A stretch of 64,000 nucleotides of DNA from JAMZMI01 sp963848175 (GTDB lineage Bacteria > Bacteroidota > Bacteroidia > Cytophagales > Cyclobacteriaceae): the NCBI GenBank assembly GCA_963848175.1, contig CAWKCO010000011.1:62001-126000 (forward strand), given 5' to 3'. A model generated the notes under the pieces. The model was not told the origin of the DNA, did no database searches, and saw only the letters and a program-made list of their open reading frames with translations. The translations under genes were made by a program, and so were the position numbers. The first letter of the stretch is position 1. Each line of letters begins with the position of its first letter. Of the stretch, positions 37,015 to 46,384 are shown piece after piece.

Positions 37015-37560
37015 TTATTCGGTACACCAAGCAGTTCTGTCTACTTCGAATGTTGTCGATTTACCTGATCGGAAAATTGTAAGTTGAGAGCTACCAGAAA
37101 CCTTACTTATACTATCCCCAGATTGTAGAAATTCATATAAGCCATTAATGAAGATTGTTAACTTATTGTCATTCTTACCATTCGTTAATTTCAGTGTTTC
37201 GTAAGAATGATTCGGTTTGTCTATAAATTTTGATTCCAGCGTTCCAATGACTTGGTGGTTGAGGTAATCGTTATAGCGTTTACATCTCCGATCCTCAGAA
37301 GATCCGATGTTCGTGAAAAAGATTGTTGGCATCAAAATGACAACTCCGATAATCAAATATAAAATGCTCCTGTAGGTTTTTTTAGTCTGAGGGTCATCCG
37401 TTTTCTTGACTACCTCAGCAGCATTCGCAAGATCATTGAAATGTCCCCGAAAAAAATGTGTTTCGTATCCTTGGTTCTGAAGATCGCTCTTCAGCCAAAA
37501 CCAAAGTATATTCCCAAATAAAGCGAGAAAAATGAGCGCTAAGATTGCAAATATGTTCAT
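37015..37560 (-). CDS. Small membrane protein of unknown function
   Basis: The 181-residue protein has an N-terminal hydrophobic helix (FAILALIFLALFGNILWFWL), a second helix near residue 67 (ILYLIIGVVILMPTIFF) and a C-terminal globular part with two cysteines (RRCKRY, AWCTE). I do not recognise a family. It follows the 135-residue gene by 33 bases on the same strand, so the two may be co-expressed. Low G+C agrees with the surrounding accessory region. Confidence 0.7.
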   Translation of the reverse strand: MNIFAILALIFLALFGNILWFWLKSDLQNQGYETHFFRGHFNDLANAAEVVKKTDDPQTKKTYRSILYLIIGVVILMPTIFFTNIGSSEDRRCKRYNDYLNHQVIGTLESKFIDKPNHSYETLKLTNGKNDNKLTIFINGLYEFLQSGDSISKVSGSSQLTIFRSGKSTTFEVDRTAWCTE

Positions 37561-37593
37561 GAAAGTTACTGGTTATAAGAACGCTATTTGATG

Positions 37594-38001
37594 CTACTGG
37601 ACTAGAATCGTTGATTTTTTTGCGTTGGATTCATCATACCTAATGATCAATTGACTAGGTTCGCCCTTAGTAATACTGTTTAGAAATGTCGATGATTTGG
37701 GTGTTGCTTTGACTCGTTCCGTACCATTGTAAGTTTGCCCATTCACCGTATAATAGTAATCCACAGAGTAAGATCCAATATAAATACTTGTACCACCACG
37801 ACCTTGATTCATTTCAGTGTTCTCGGTGATGTTCGTTAATGTTCCAGTTGTTTCGCCCTTATACTTCTCAATTTTATTATTCTGAACAACCCTAGGTAGA
37901 AATACAAAGAATATAACAACTGCAATGATCACTATAGTGACAATTATCCCAGACACATTCTTCCATTCTATAGTAACATACCAGGGGATTTTATTAGCCA
38001 T
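37594..38001 (-). CDS. DUF3592-like membrane protein
   Basis: The 135-residue protein has one strong transmembrane helix (IIVTIVIIAVVIFFVFLP, residues 19-36). An extracytoplasmic beta domain follows, whose YSVDYYYTVNGQTYNGTERV and PSQLIIRYDESNAKKS resemble DUF3592 proteins (a 'Y.Y.v.g..y' strand followed by a conversion-like loop). The function is unknown. It is first of a two-gene minus-strand unit, divergent from the sensor kinase across 258 bases. Confidence 0.7.
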   Translation of the reverse strand: MANKIPWYVTIEWKNVSGIIVTIVIIAVVIFFVFLPRVVQNNKIEKYKGETTGTLTNITENTEMNQGRGGTSIYIGSYSVDYYYTVNGQTYNGTERVKATPKSSTFLNSITKGEPSQLIIRYDESNAKKSTILVQ

Positions 38002-38259
38002 ATGGGATATACTTGAATTGATAGGGGACTATTAACGTCCAACTATCATCCGTAAGCTAGACTTTTCAGATATCTTTAAAAGTATCTAATCACACCAGCC
38101 TTTGCAAATTGCTGAGTAAGCTTATGGATGATAGTAGTTTGTTACAAGCTTTTATCATCTTATTCATGTTTTACGTCAAAATTTTAGTGGTTGGTCACAT
38201 TTTTTTTACTCAAAAAGATGCAATTAATATGATTGTGCTGTTAAATTAAATTATTTGAA

Positions 38260-39330
38260 ATGAAGACACAGACAATTAGTATGGGCAAACGTGAGCTGAG
38301 CTTTCACCTTGCTTTTTGGGTTTTAATGATGGCATCTATTCTTTATGCCTGGTCAAACAACCTTGATCCAACCAACATAATCTTCAGAGGGATTTCGGTT
38401 ATTCTAACTTTCATTGTTCCGATTTATGTAAATGCATTAATTCTAATTCCTCGATATTTTAAAAGAAAAACGTGGCTGCAATATGGGGCGTTATTGCTGA
38501 CTCTCCTGATCATATCCAAGGCGGTAAATACTGTTTTCTTACTTATCCCTTGGATGATTCGAGATTGGGCAGGGCTGGATTTCGGGAATGAGTTTGTTAA
38601 ATGGATGTTTCGGGAGTTTGAAAATTTTGATAAATGGATTTTTAGTCAGACTATTTGGATTGTCTACATGTCATTTGCATATCGCTTTGTCAAAGACTGG
38701 TTCGTTAACGAGCAAATCAAAAGTAAACTGACTTCCGAAAATCTTTCGATGGAGTTAGCTTTATTAAAAACGCAAGTGAACCCTCATTTCCTTTTCAATA
38801 CTCTAAATAATATCTATGCGGTGGCATTGGAAGAAAAAGCCGAAGCTACGGCAGATGGTATCTCCAAATTAGGAGCGTTGATGCGCTACAGCCTGCATGA
38901 CACCCAAGCCGATTTTATTCCTTTGAGCAAAGAACTGGAATATGTGGAGAAGTATATTGAGTTGCAAAAAATGCGCTTAACTGATAACCAGAAGCTAGTT
39001 TGTGATATTAGTGTTGCTAACCAAGAAACCCAAGGTTTTCTGATTGCTCCAATGATATTGATGCCGTTTATTGAGAATGCTTTTAAATATGGGAGCAGTA
39101 CCACGGAACAAACGAATATCAACTTGGCAATTAGCTTGTCTAAACATACGTTGCACTTAAATGTGGAGAATACAATTCATAAATCTAGGGAAACCGTGCA
39201 AGTGGGTGGTATGGGATTGGAAAATGTAAAAAGTAGGCTAAGAATAATATATTCGGGAAAACATGATTTGGATCATGGTCAAAATGGTCAGTTATATAGT
39301 GTAAATCTGAAATTGGAATTAAATCAATGA
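38260..39330 (+). CDS. LytS/YpdA-type sensor histidine kinase
   Basis: A membrane-bound kinase of the His_kinase (LytS) family with 356 residues. Four hydrophobic helices occupy residues 12-150 (LAFWVLMMASILYAW, ISVILTFIVPIYVNALILI, YGALLLTLLIISKAV, WIFSQTIWIVYMSFAY). A coiled linker leads to the phospho-His motif NPHFLFNTLNNIYAV near 177. The ATPase motifs are PFIENAFKYG near 268 and GMGLENVKSRL near 322. No separate sensor domain is visible, so the helices probably sense. Its stop overlaps the regulator's start by 4 bases (ATGA). Confidence 0.93.
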   Translation: MKTQTISMGKRELSFHLAFWVLMMASILYAWSNNLDPTNIIFRGISVILTFIVPIYVNALILIPRYFKRKTWLQYGALLLTLLIISKAVNTVFLLIPWMIRDWAGLDFGNEFVKWMFREFENFDKWIFSQTIWIVYMSFAYRFVKDWFVNEQIKSKLTSENLSMELALLKTQVNPHFLFNTLNNIYAVALEEKAEATADGISKLGALMRYSLHDTQADFIPLSKELEYVEKYIELQKMRLTDNQKLVCDISVANQETQGFLIAPMILMPFIENAFKYGSSTTEQTNINLAISLSKHTLHLNVENTIHKSRETVQVGGMGLENVKSRLRIIYSGKHDLDHGQNGQLYSVNLKLELNQ

Positions 39331-40004
39331 TAAGGGCAATAGCTGTTGATGATGAACCAAAGGCATTACAGGTGATCAGGGAGTATTCTTCAAAGATTTC
39401 TAAGCTTGATTTGGTAGACATATTCACCGATCCTGTTAAGGCTCTGAACTTTCTCAATGAAAATACTATCGACCTTATCTTTCTGGATATCAGTATGCCA
39501 GATATTTCAGGTTTAGAGTTCAGCAAAGCAGTTCAGGATAAAAGTGTCCAAATTATATTCACCACAGCCTACAGTGAGTATGCCATTAAAAGCTACGAAC
39601 TGGATGCATTAGATTATTTATTGAAGCCTATTGAGTTTGCCAGATTTCATAAGGCAGTTATTAAAGCCATTGGAAATTCAGAGCGATCTGCTAAATTTTT
39701 CTTTGTTAACACAGGCAGAGAGCAAACCAAAATTTGTTACGATGACATTCTGTTTATAGGGGCTGAGGGTAATTATGTGACCTATCACTTAGACAATGCT
39801 AAAGTAATGGTTAGATCTACGATCAAGGAAGCTATTTTGTGTTTGCCATCATCCGATTTTTTTCAAGTACAACGTTCATTCGTAGTGGCAATGAGGCATA
39901 TTGTTAAAATTCAGGATAACCATGTTTACATTGGGGAAAGCAAAATATCAATTGGTCCAAGTTACAAGGACTCGTTTATGTCAGTTGTAAATAGATTGCG
40001 TTAG
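39327..40004 (+). CDS. LytTR-family response regulator
   Basis: The 225-residue DNA-binding regulator partners the overlapping LytS-type kinase. The receiver has AVDDEPKALQ near residue 5, acceptor Asp in IFLDISMPDISG near 56, Thr in IIFTTAYSEYA near 84 and Lys in YLLKPIEFA near 104. The C-terminal LytTR domain has ILFIGAEGNYVTYHL near 146 and FFQVQRSFVVAMRHI near 183. The target genes are not evident; the DUF3592 pair and the TPR gene are nearby candidates. Confidence 0.94.
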   Translation: MIRAIAVDDEPKALQVIREYSSKISKLDLVDIFTDPVKALNFLNENTIDLIFLDISMPDISGLEFSKAVQDKSVQIIFTTAYSEYAIKSYELDALDYLLKPIEFARFHKAVIKAIGNSERSAKFFFVNTGREQTKICYDDILFIGAEGNYVTYHLDNAKVMVRSTIKEAILCLPSSDFFQVQRSFVVAMRHIVKIQDNHVYIGESKISIGPSYKDSFMSVVNRLR

Positions 40005-40080
40005 TATGGGGAATTTCTTGTACCGCCACTGTATGAATCGTGCGTTTTGGTGAAGATAATGTTTCGGATTCACACAATAG

Positions 40081-40176
40081 GCCAAATCGCAGATTTGGCG
40101 GGGCTTCTAGAAAACAGAAAACTCTCGTCTAGCACTGTTCACGCCTTGCCGGCCGCACCTAGCCGGCCGCACCTAG
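40081..40176. repeat. Hairpin and tandem 14-mer between LytTR gene and TPR gene
   Basis: GCCAAATC-GCA-GATTTGGC (40081-40099) is a perfect 8-bp hairpin. CCGGCCGCACCTAG occurs twice in tandem at 40149-40176. The stretch 40005-40271 has no gene. It is notably G+C richer than its surroundings and could be a mobile-cassette boundary, which is a guess. Confidence 0.5.
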
Positions 40177-40271
40177 ATTTAAATTTAAAACTTGTGGCGG
40201 ACTTTCCAATCACCACGAAAATAACTTGACCGATAAAGCCCATTCATTCATCAGCGTTTGTTGGTGGTCGT

Positions 40272-41519
40272 TTAATTTTCCCCAAACTTCTCCAAGTTCA
40301 GGTTAAGGAGATTCCCATTCGACAATGTCAAATATCCACCGAAAACGAAAATTTCGGGTTGGTCTGTTCGAAATCCATCAAACAAAATGAAGAATTCAAA
40401 AGCAGTTTCGTTTGTCATCCAATATTTAAGTAGCCCCTGAACGTTGGTTCTACGGTACTTGTAATAAGTAAGCTGTCTGCTCAGTTCATCATGATACTTG
40501 AGTGAGGAGTGTTCAAGCGAAACCAGCTTTATTGTTCGTTCTTCAACTTGTATATCCGTGAAGGTCAGAATTTCAAACTTCTCCGGGTTGGTTGTTATCC
40601 GTTCATATGCGATACGTGTGTTGGCTTCCTCAGTTGGAAAAACTTTAAAGCCATACTGACGAAGAAAGGAATCAAGAGTTGAGTATTCTTCCTTTGTGTG
40701 ATACAGGAGGATTTCTGACATGTTCTTGTTGTCAAAGTTTTCGTTTGCTTTGGGGTACTTAATAATACTTCGACAGTATTCAATCCTTTTCCGATATCCG
40801 GCTATTACATCTTCTTCTGATTCTAGAGAGATGCACTTTAGATAATGGCCAATGGCTTGTTCATATTCCCCCAGTTTTTCAAAGGCAGTTGCTAAGTATA
40901 AATTCCTCAAGTTTTGTAATGAATTCGATTGAATTGAATTCGCCACATTTATGGCTTCACGATATTCTTCCAATTCCATGAAGGCCATGAACCTATTGGA
41001 CTTTAGTTCAAGCTCTTCCTTTGCATTAACCATTTCTGTTAGCGCAGATATCCATTGATTCAAGGATTCTAATTGTTCTTTGTTTTCAGCGTTATCTCGA
41101 GCTTTCTTGGCAAAGAGAAGTGCTTTTTGAAAATCACCAATGCCATGATAAGCCCTGAATTTTATTAAGCTACTCGCTAGCTCATCGTTAATATTATTCG
41201 AATAGTTTATTGCAGATTCATAGTTACCTGACCTCAATTCATCAGATGCTCGTTGAAAGGAACGATCTGAAACTGAATACGAGTAGTAATTATCTGGCTG
41301 AATCCAACCCTGTCTTCCAGTGTATGGGTTAGTGTTTCCAATAGTTGAAAAGTTATCTCTATTTGTTTCGTTCGGACTTGTTCGGTAGTGACCTTGAACA
41401 AACGTTCCATCACTTCTCATATAGGGCATCACATAAACGTGTTCAGGGCTGGTTTGCGCAACACAGAATGTTCCCAGAAACAGGGAGCACAAAAATGTTA
41501 TGAGTCGAATTGCTTTCAT
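40272..41519 (-). CDS. Secreted TPR-repeat protein, unknown function
   Basis: The 415-residue protein begins with a signal peptide (MKAIRLITFLCSLFLGTFCVAQ). A Tyr/Asn/Gly-rich region follows (HVYVMPYMRSDGTFVQGHYR), the same kind of segment seen in small DUF-type proteins that start 'V..Y.R.dGT.V.gHyR'. Residues 90-260 carry TPR-like repeats (RASDELRSGNYESAINYSNN, ATAFEKLGEYEQAIGHYLK). The C-terminal 150 residues look globular. It is a single gene on its strand, flanked by gaps of 267 and 504 bases. Confidence 0.75.
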   Translation of the reverse strand: MKAIRLITFLCSLFLGTFCVAQTSPEHVYVMPYMRSDGTFVQGHYRTSPNETNRDNFSTIGNTNPYTGRQGWIQPDNYYSYSVSDRSFQRASDELRSGNYESAINYSNNINDELASSLIKFRAYHGIGDFQKALLFAKKARDNAENKEQLESLNQWISALTEMVNAKEELELKSNRFMAFMELEEYREAINVANSIQSNSLQNLRNLYLATAFEKLGEYEQAIGHYLKCISLESEEDVIAGYRKRIEYCRSIIKYPKANENFDNKNMSEILLYHTKEEYSTLDSFLRQYGFKVFPTEEANTRIAYERITTNPEKFEILTFTDIQVEERTIKLVSLEHSSLKYHDELSRQLTYYKYRRTNVQGLLKYWMTNETAFEFFILFDGFRTDQPEIFVFGGYLTLSNGNLLNLNLEKFGEN

Positions 41520-42023
41520 CGTGCAGTAATGGCTCTCAACAACGAGTTATCGTAATTCACTATAACTAATTGTATCGTTTTTAATTTAATTCATTAATAT
41601 TCAGATAAGGCAAGTACAGCCATTTATAAATGTTGGGGCACGCCTACTGATAAAGCCAACTCTTTCAGCTTTTCGCCCTCAAAATAGTCAATTTGTTCCA
41701 AGAAGCGGGATGAAAATAATTGGGAAGGGATTTATTTTAGAAGCCAAGAAGTGGTTTTAAGAGATCAAAAATAGGAAACATAATTAAGCTGAAAAATATA
41801 CTAACTCCAACATCTCTAAGTCTACCTCTCGGCAATACCATTTTTAAAAGATGCTCTTCGGGCAATTTTGAGAACTCGAGCGTACGTATATTATATTAGA
41901 TGCTCTTTTTCTACGATGAAAATCTAATGAAGCAACGATCACCCGTATATGATTTTCGGTTGATCTCCACCTATGCCCAAGACCTTGATCAATTAAGATT
42001 ATGTATAAAAGAACGTACGTAAA
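41520..42023. other. Intergenic AT-rich stretch
   Basis: About 500 bases with no credible gene on either strand. It should hold the promoter of the secreted TPR gene. ACGTACGT motifs occur near 41883 and 42013; I see no terminator. Confidence 0.35.
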
Positions 42024-43058
42024 TCATATCTCAATCACAGATTGATCGTTCACCACATCGTCCCATTTCCAAGCATCATTTTGGACATATGCGAGTAGCA
42101 TTTTTCTACGTTTTGTTTCCTTTTCACAATAATCTCTAATCAACTGATAATCAATAGACGTAAAAAAGTTCCGCTTATCAAGACCTGAACAATCTGGAAC
42201 AACGGGCATATCCCTACATGGATTTATATAGCCACCTTTCAGTGTAGACAAAAAATAAGTAATCGATTTCCTAATACCATCCAATTTGTCCATCTGGTGG
42301 AATTTGCCCTGTTGGCTAAGAATTGCATATAAGATAGTTATTGTTTCATCTATTCTGGCCATACCAATTGCCGAGGATTCGTAGCGGTTATTAGAGTGGA
42401 AATAATGAATCACCGGATAGGCGAGGTGTTGTTGTGAAAGCTGAAAAATAGACGATTGGAGCTCATTGAGTTGTTCGATTAAAAATTCAAAATCATCACT
42501 TTGCCAATGCTTAGCCAATATATTTTCTGGAGATTTACCCATGGCGTCTATCTTTAGACTAAAAAGTCTTTTACTTGAGACAGCTTCAATCACAGGAATA
42601 AGGTAGGATATAGCCAATGATATAAAAATGACTCCTGTGAAAGATCCTAAGGCAGTATATGTCTTCCAGAAATCCGAAACGGGAGAATAATCTCCGTGCC
42701 CCATTGCTGATAGTACGTAACCAGAAAAATAGAGTTTGCTAACAAAGTCTGTCTGATATGCTGTCTCTGTGGAGTTATACAAGGCGTATGGATCAGAATA
42801 TACAATCATAGCATTACCGACCCACAATAATAAAACCCAGATAATTACGATAAACATGAGAATAAATACACCAACATTTGACAGAAACTTACCCTCTCCT
42901 TTGAACCCTGAGATATTCAAAACCAATCGCCACATCCAATGCGTCAATTTACCAGTGACTAACCCTGAACCACTCGGTGCTAAGACGGTATATAAGATAT
43001 CTAATAAAGTACTGACGACTACAGCAATACCAAGTATGAGAATTAAAATTGATAACAT
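42024..43058 (-). CDS. K+-channel-like membrane protein with atypical selectivity filter
   Basis: The 344-residue protein has an N-terminal helix (LSILILILGIAVVVSTLLDI) and a second near 65-85 (VGVFILMFIVIIWVLLLWVG). An Ion_trans_2 pore follows: LYFSGYVLSAMGHGDYSPVS near 135, then FTGVIFISLAISYLIPVIEA. The filter reads S-A-M-G-H-G-D instead of T-V-G-Y-G-D, so selectivity may differ. The tail of about 165 residues is helical and is not an RCK domain; its C-terminus is duplicated as the remnant at 35916-36266. Gaps of 500 and 900 bases surround it. Confidence 0.85.
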   Translation of the reverse strand: MLSILILILGIAVVVSTLLDILYTVLAPSGSGLVTGKLTHWMWRLVLNISGFKGEGKFLSNVGVFILMFIVIIWVLLLWVGNAMIVYSDPYALYNSTETAYQTDFVSKLYFSGYVLSAMGHGDYSPVSDFWKTYTALGSFTGVIFISLAISYLIPVIEAVSSKRLFSLKIDAMGKSPENILAKHWQSDDFEFLIEQLNELQSSIFQLSQQHLAYPVIHYFHSNNRYESSAIGMARIDETITILYAILSQQGKFHQMDKLDGIRKSITYFLSTLKGGYINPCRDMPVVPDCSGLDKRNFFTSIDYQLIRDYCEKETKRRKMLLAYVQNDAWKWDDVVNDQSVIEI

Positions 43059-43962
43059 GAGGAAATTCGGGTTTTAGTTTTAGTTGATTTCTGGTTTAGA
43101 CTGCTTTATATCCTATTTTTAAATAGTAATAGGCTGCATTAAAGGTTCTCAAAATTTGTAGCGAATTTAAAGACTATCTAAAAAATGGTTTCATAAGAAA
43201 ATCATAACAGATATCATTAAGAATACAAAAACCTTCCCATCCAGATTGTGTATAAGCATAACCGCCTACACATCAATTGAATATGAATATAAATGGCAAT
43301 CTCATTGCTACGGAAAAATTATGAAGTCATTAATGAGGGTGCAATGTACACAATAGTCACTAAGCTAATTATTAACCCGGCGGCAACTAATAGCTATGAA
43401 TAATTTTGCAACTCTCTCATATTCTATATAATACAGTAATTTGCATATTGAATAATTCAACTCTCGTTGATAGCATACAGTTTATCAGCTGAAAAATTGC
43501 ATTTAAATTATTTGGACATGTTTACGAGTTTTCTACCTCTCGTGGTTCTTTCAATTTTTTGCTGGCTTTGTCAGATATGAGATAATAAAAGATGCCGTAC
43601 ATCTCGTGGGTTCAACTTAAAGCTGACTTAGACGTGTGTGCCTACATAGGTTCAAATGATCAACGTTGCGTGTAAATAATATTAAAAAAATTGATGCGAT
43701 TGACCAGAGCCATGCCACCCTTGTATCATGAGGATATTTATCAGATTGGTGAAATTCAATAATTTTGAAACTTATTACAAGATAAATTTAGGATCTGGAA
43801 TAATCCAAATTTTAAGTAAGAAGCACTATCCACTTTATATGAATCACATCATCTATCGGCTTCTCTGCTTCCTCAATTGTGATCTCCCGAATTCTTGGAT
43901 GAGCGCGAAACATAAAAACTATCTATATTTTTACAATACATTCACTCAAGCTGCAAAACCTT
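43059..43962. other. Long AT-rich intergenic stretch
   Basis: About 900 bases, the longest gene-free interval in the window. One plus-strand frame of 91 codons (43728-44003) overlaps the ttcA start and has no recognisable features, so I do not call it. The stretch is very A+T rich and may mark the right edge of the accessory region that starts at 33.8 kb. Confidence 0.4.
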
Positions 43963-44754
43963 ATGGAATCATCCGAAAAGAAACTATACCAGAAAATCAA
44001 TAACGAGATAGGCAAGGCCATTGCGGATTTCAAAATGATCTCGGATGGGGATAAAATACTCGTTGCGGTGAGTGGTGGCAAAGACAGCTTGTGTCTGCTG
44101 CACTTCATCAAGGAGTTTCAGAAAAAAGCGCCTATCCATTTTGATTATGTGGCTGTCAATCTAGATCAAGGTCAGCCGGGCTTTCCTGATCATGTCTTGC
44201 CTGCGCTCTTCAAAGAATGGGATGTGCCCCACCACATCGAGTATCGCGACACCTACTCTGTGGTGATCGACAAAATCAAAGGTGGAAAAACCTACTGCTC
44301 ACTGTGTAGCAGACTTAGACGAGGAGTTCTGTATGATCTGGCCGCCAAGATGGGGTGCAATAAAATAGCACTCGGCCATCATTTGGATGACTTGATAGAA
44401 ACCTTTCTAATGAACGCTTTCTACTCGGGGCAGCTGGCGAGCATGGCGCCACACTACCAAACGGACAAAGAAAACATCAATGTGATCCGTCCGCTCTATG
44501 CACTGGAAGAAAAGATCATCGCTGAATATGCCGCATTGAAAGCATGGCCGATAGTGCCATGCAATTTGTGTGGGTCTCAAGACGGCATGAAGCGGCAGTA
44601 TGTAAAGGATTTGCTGATCAAGCTACAAGCAGAAAATCCGCAAATCAAAGGAAGCCTCCTCAACTCGCTCCGAAATCCTGATCCAAATTTCCTTTTGAAG
44701 CCAGAACTGTGGAGTGGTGAAATACCGTCGAGCAGCGTACCTCTTGAGATTTAA
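43963..44754 (+). CDS. ttcA: tRNA 2-thiocytidine biosynthesis protein TtcA
   Basis: The enzyme thiolates cytidine 32 of tRNA in an ATP- and Fe-S-dependent reaction. Its 263 residues have the PP-loop SGGKDSLCLLHF near residue 34. Two CxxC pairs sit in YCSLCSRLRRG near 112 and VPCNLCGSQDG near 200, and ALGHHLDDLIETFLMN near 136. All are family hallmarks. The gene is G+C richer than the 34-44 kb region upstream. Its stop abuts the convergent gene at 44755. Confidence 0.94.
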   Translation: MESSEKKLYQKINNEIGKAIADFKMISDGDKILVAVSGGKDSLCLLHFIKEFQKKAPIHFDYVAVNLDQGQPGFPDHVLPALFKEWDVPHHIEYRDTYSVVIDKIKGGKTYCSLCSRLRRGVLYDLAAKMGCNKIALGHHLDDLIETFLMNAFYSGQLASMAPHYQTDKENINVIRPLYALEEKIIAEYAALKAWPIVPCNLCGSQDGMKRQYVKDLLIKLQAENPQIKGSLLNSLRNPDPNFLLKPELWSGEIPSSSVPLEI

Positions 44755-46047
44755 TTACTGGCCTTTTAGTTCGCTGAGTTTGGGTTTTCCCAAACCAAAA
44801 TTCAGACTAAAGACGGAAATAAGATTGCCATCAAACTCGGTATTGATATCAAAATTGTGACCATAGGTATAGTTGACTAAAACCTGATCGCTCACGCGAT
44901 AACTCAAACTCAAGTTCCATTTGAAATCCTCCGAACTGCTGGAAGTATTGGTTCTAATACCTTCGTCTTCTATCCGCTCAAATTGAATTTGTTGATTTCG
45001 AAAAATCATCTCGGTGGAGAAGGAGAATTTCTCCTGCTTCAAGATCAATTTACCTCCTAAGTCGCGATTGATCGTATAGTCCGTAGTAAAACCCAATTCC
45101 TCAAATTTGGCAATATCGGTGCTTATGTCCTGATTATTACGAATCATGCGCAGCATTCCCAAAAACTCAACGTTCGGAAGATTTTTGTGCTGAAAACTTG
45201 GCGTCAGCCACACGCCATACTTCACAAATCGGCCATCAGCCATTTGATTGGTCGGATACCCGATCTTTCCTGCAAAGGCAAACTCCACTTTAAATCCTTG
45301 GCGGTAGGTGATCATGTCTTGCAGTTTTTTCGCGGATGCCCCAAGGTCAAAATCCTTTGAAAGCGTTTTGACTATTTCGTCTTTGGCGCGAATGATAACT
45401 TCCGCATTCAGGCTTGGATACCCTGCGAGCGTCTCTTTCAATTTTACTAGACTGGTGATCACGTTCATTTCGACAGGATCTTGAGTATTCAGTCCTGAAA
45501 TGATTGCATCAGCTTTAGCTGCCAAATCCTGAGACGTAGATGATGATATCAAAGTAAAAGCCATTCTATTGAACAAGGTAATGGCCGACTGGATATGATC
45601 CACTCGTTTAGATACGAGCGCCAGCTCTTTCGTGGGCTTACCAAAGTCCCAAACCGTACGCACGCCCAATCCGAGATTGGTGGCGAGTGAATCTCCACTT
45701 CCATTTTGAGTAGCCAAAGAAAAAGACAGGTTGTGAAGCAATGATTTAGTGCCGGGAGTCGTCAATTCATCAAATGTCAAGTTGGGATGTGCCGTCATCC
45801 AAAATGGGGTAATCTCCAAAGCATAGTCCGTGGGCAATGCCAAAGACTTGTTCTGAGCGATGGCATCAGTAAATACGCTCGCCTCAAACTCCTGCCATGC
45901 CTTGGGTTGTGAAATTTCGTTGGGTTGAATACCCAAAATTGTAAATGCTGGAGCCGAAGGTGTTCGCAGCTCTGACAAATTTATTTCCTCTTGAGCTTGA
46001 AGGCGAAACACTAAACCTAACAAACCAATCGTAACAATCACTCTCAT
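44755..46047 (-). CDS. Secreted protein, probably outer-membrane barrel, unknown function
   Basis: The 430-residue protein has a signal peptide (MRVIVTIGLLGLVFRLQAQ). The mature part alternates hydrophobic and polar residues in the manner of outer-membrane strands (SLLHNLSFSLATQ, TNLGLGVRTVWDFG, WNLSLSYRVSDQVLVNYTYG, GNLISVFSLNFGLG). I do not recognise the family. Its start overlaps the stop of the 112-residue gene by 4 bases, so it ends a coupled four-gene unit with the membrane protein and peptidase upstream. Confidence 0.75.
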   Translation of the reverse strand: MRVIVTIGLLGLVFRLQAQEEINLSELRTPSAPAFTILGIQPNEISQPKAWQEFEASVFTDAIAQNKSLALPTDYALEITPFWMTAHPNLTFDELTTPGTKSLLHNLSFSLATQNGSGDSLATNLGLGVRTVWDFGKPTKELALVSKRVDHIQSAITLFNRMAFTLISSSTSQDLAAKADAIISGLNTQDPVEMNVITSLVKLKETLAGYPSLNAEVIIRAKDEIVKTLSKDFDLGASAKKLQDMITYRQGFKVEFAFAGKIGYPTNQMADGRFVKYGVWLTPSFQHKNLPNVEFLGMLRMIRNNQDISTDIAKFEELGFTTDYTINRDLGGKLILKQEKFSFSTEMIFRNQQIQFERIEDEGIRTNTSSSSEDFKWNLSLSYRVSDQVLVNYTYGHNFDINTEFDGNLISVFSLNFGLGKPKLSELKGQ

Positions 46048-46382
46048 GCAAACACAATTTTAGTTTCAAAAAATACCGATCCATTTGCTACCGCCGCTTC
46101 TGTATCCAGCGAAAGCACTACTTCATCGTTGAGCAAATAGGACATAGAAACATTGTTGGTGTAGGGGTTTACGTCTGTGACCATAGAAGAAACAAGGATA
46201 CTCTTGCCTTTCAAAGCTGCACCTTCCCCCAACGACTTGTCCTTGACGCCACCATGCACATATCCACCTGCTGGGTGCAAAAAGGCCGAATTCCCTTTCT
46301 GCCCATCCCCTATTTTGATGGTGAATAAATAGACTGTAGTCTCATACACCTCGATGGATTTTGCTGTTTTAATTATTTCCAT
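46044..46382 (-). CDS. Small beta-rich protein, unknown function
   Basis: The 112-residue protein has no signal peptide and no membrane segment, and its pattern is mostly beta strand (TTVYLFTIKIGDGQKGNS, SVFFETKIVFA). There is a Gly/His loop AGGYVHGGVKDKSLGEG near residue 38. No family is recognised. It lies 2 bases after the membrane protein gene and overlaps the next gene by 4 bases, so it is made in fixed proportion to both and may be a cytoplasmic or cargo partner. Confidence 0.7.
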   Translation of the reverse strand: MEIIKTAKSIEVYETTVYLFTIKIGDGQKGNSAFLHPAGGYVHGGVKDKSLGEGAALKGKSILVSSMVTDVNPYTNNVSMSYLLNDEVVLSLDTEAAVANGSVFFETKIVFA

Positions 46383-46384
46383 GA

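Noticed and set aside
40047..40229. Short plus-strand open frame after the LytTR gene
   Set aside because: It runs through a hairpin and a tandem 14-mer and has no protein-like features.
43728..44003. Open frame of 91 codons overlapping the ttcA start
   Set aside because: No domain, signal or helix pattern, and it overlaps a well-supported start. It looks like chance in AT-rich DNA.
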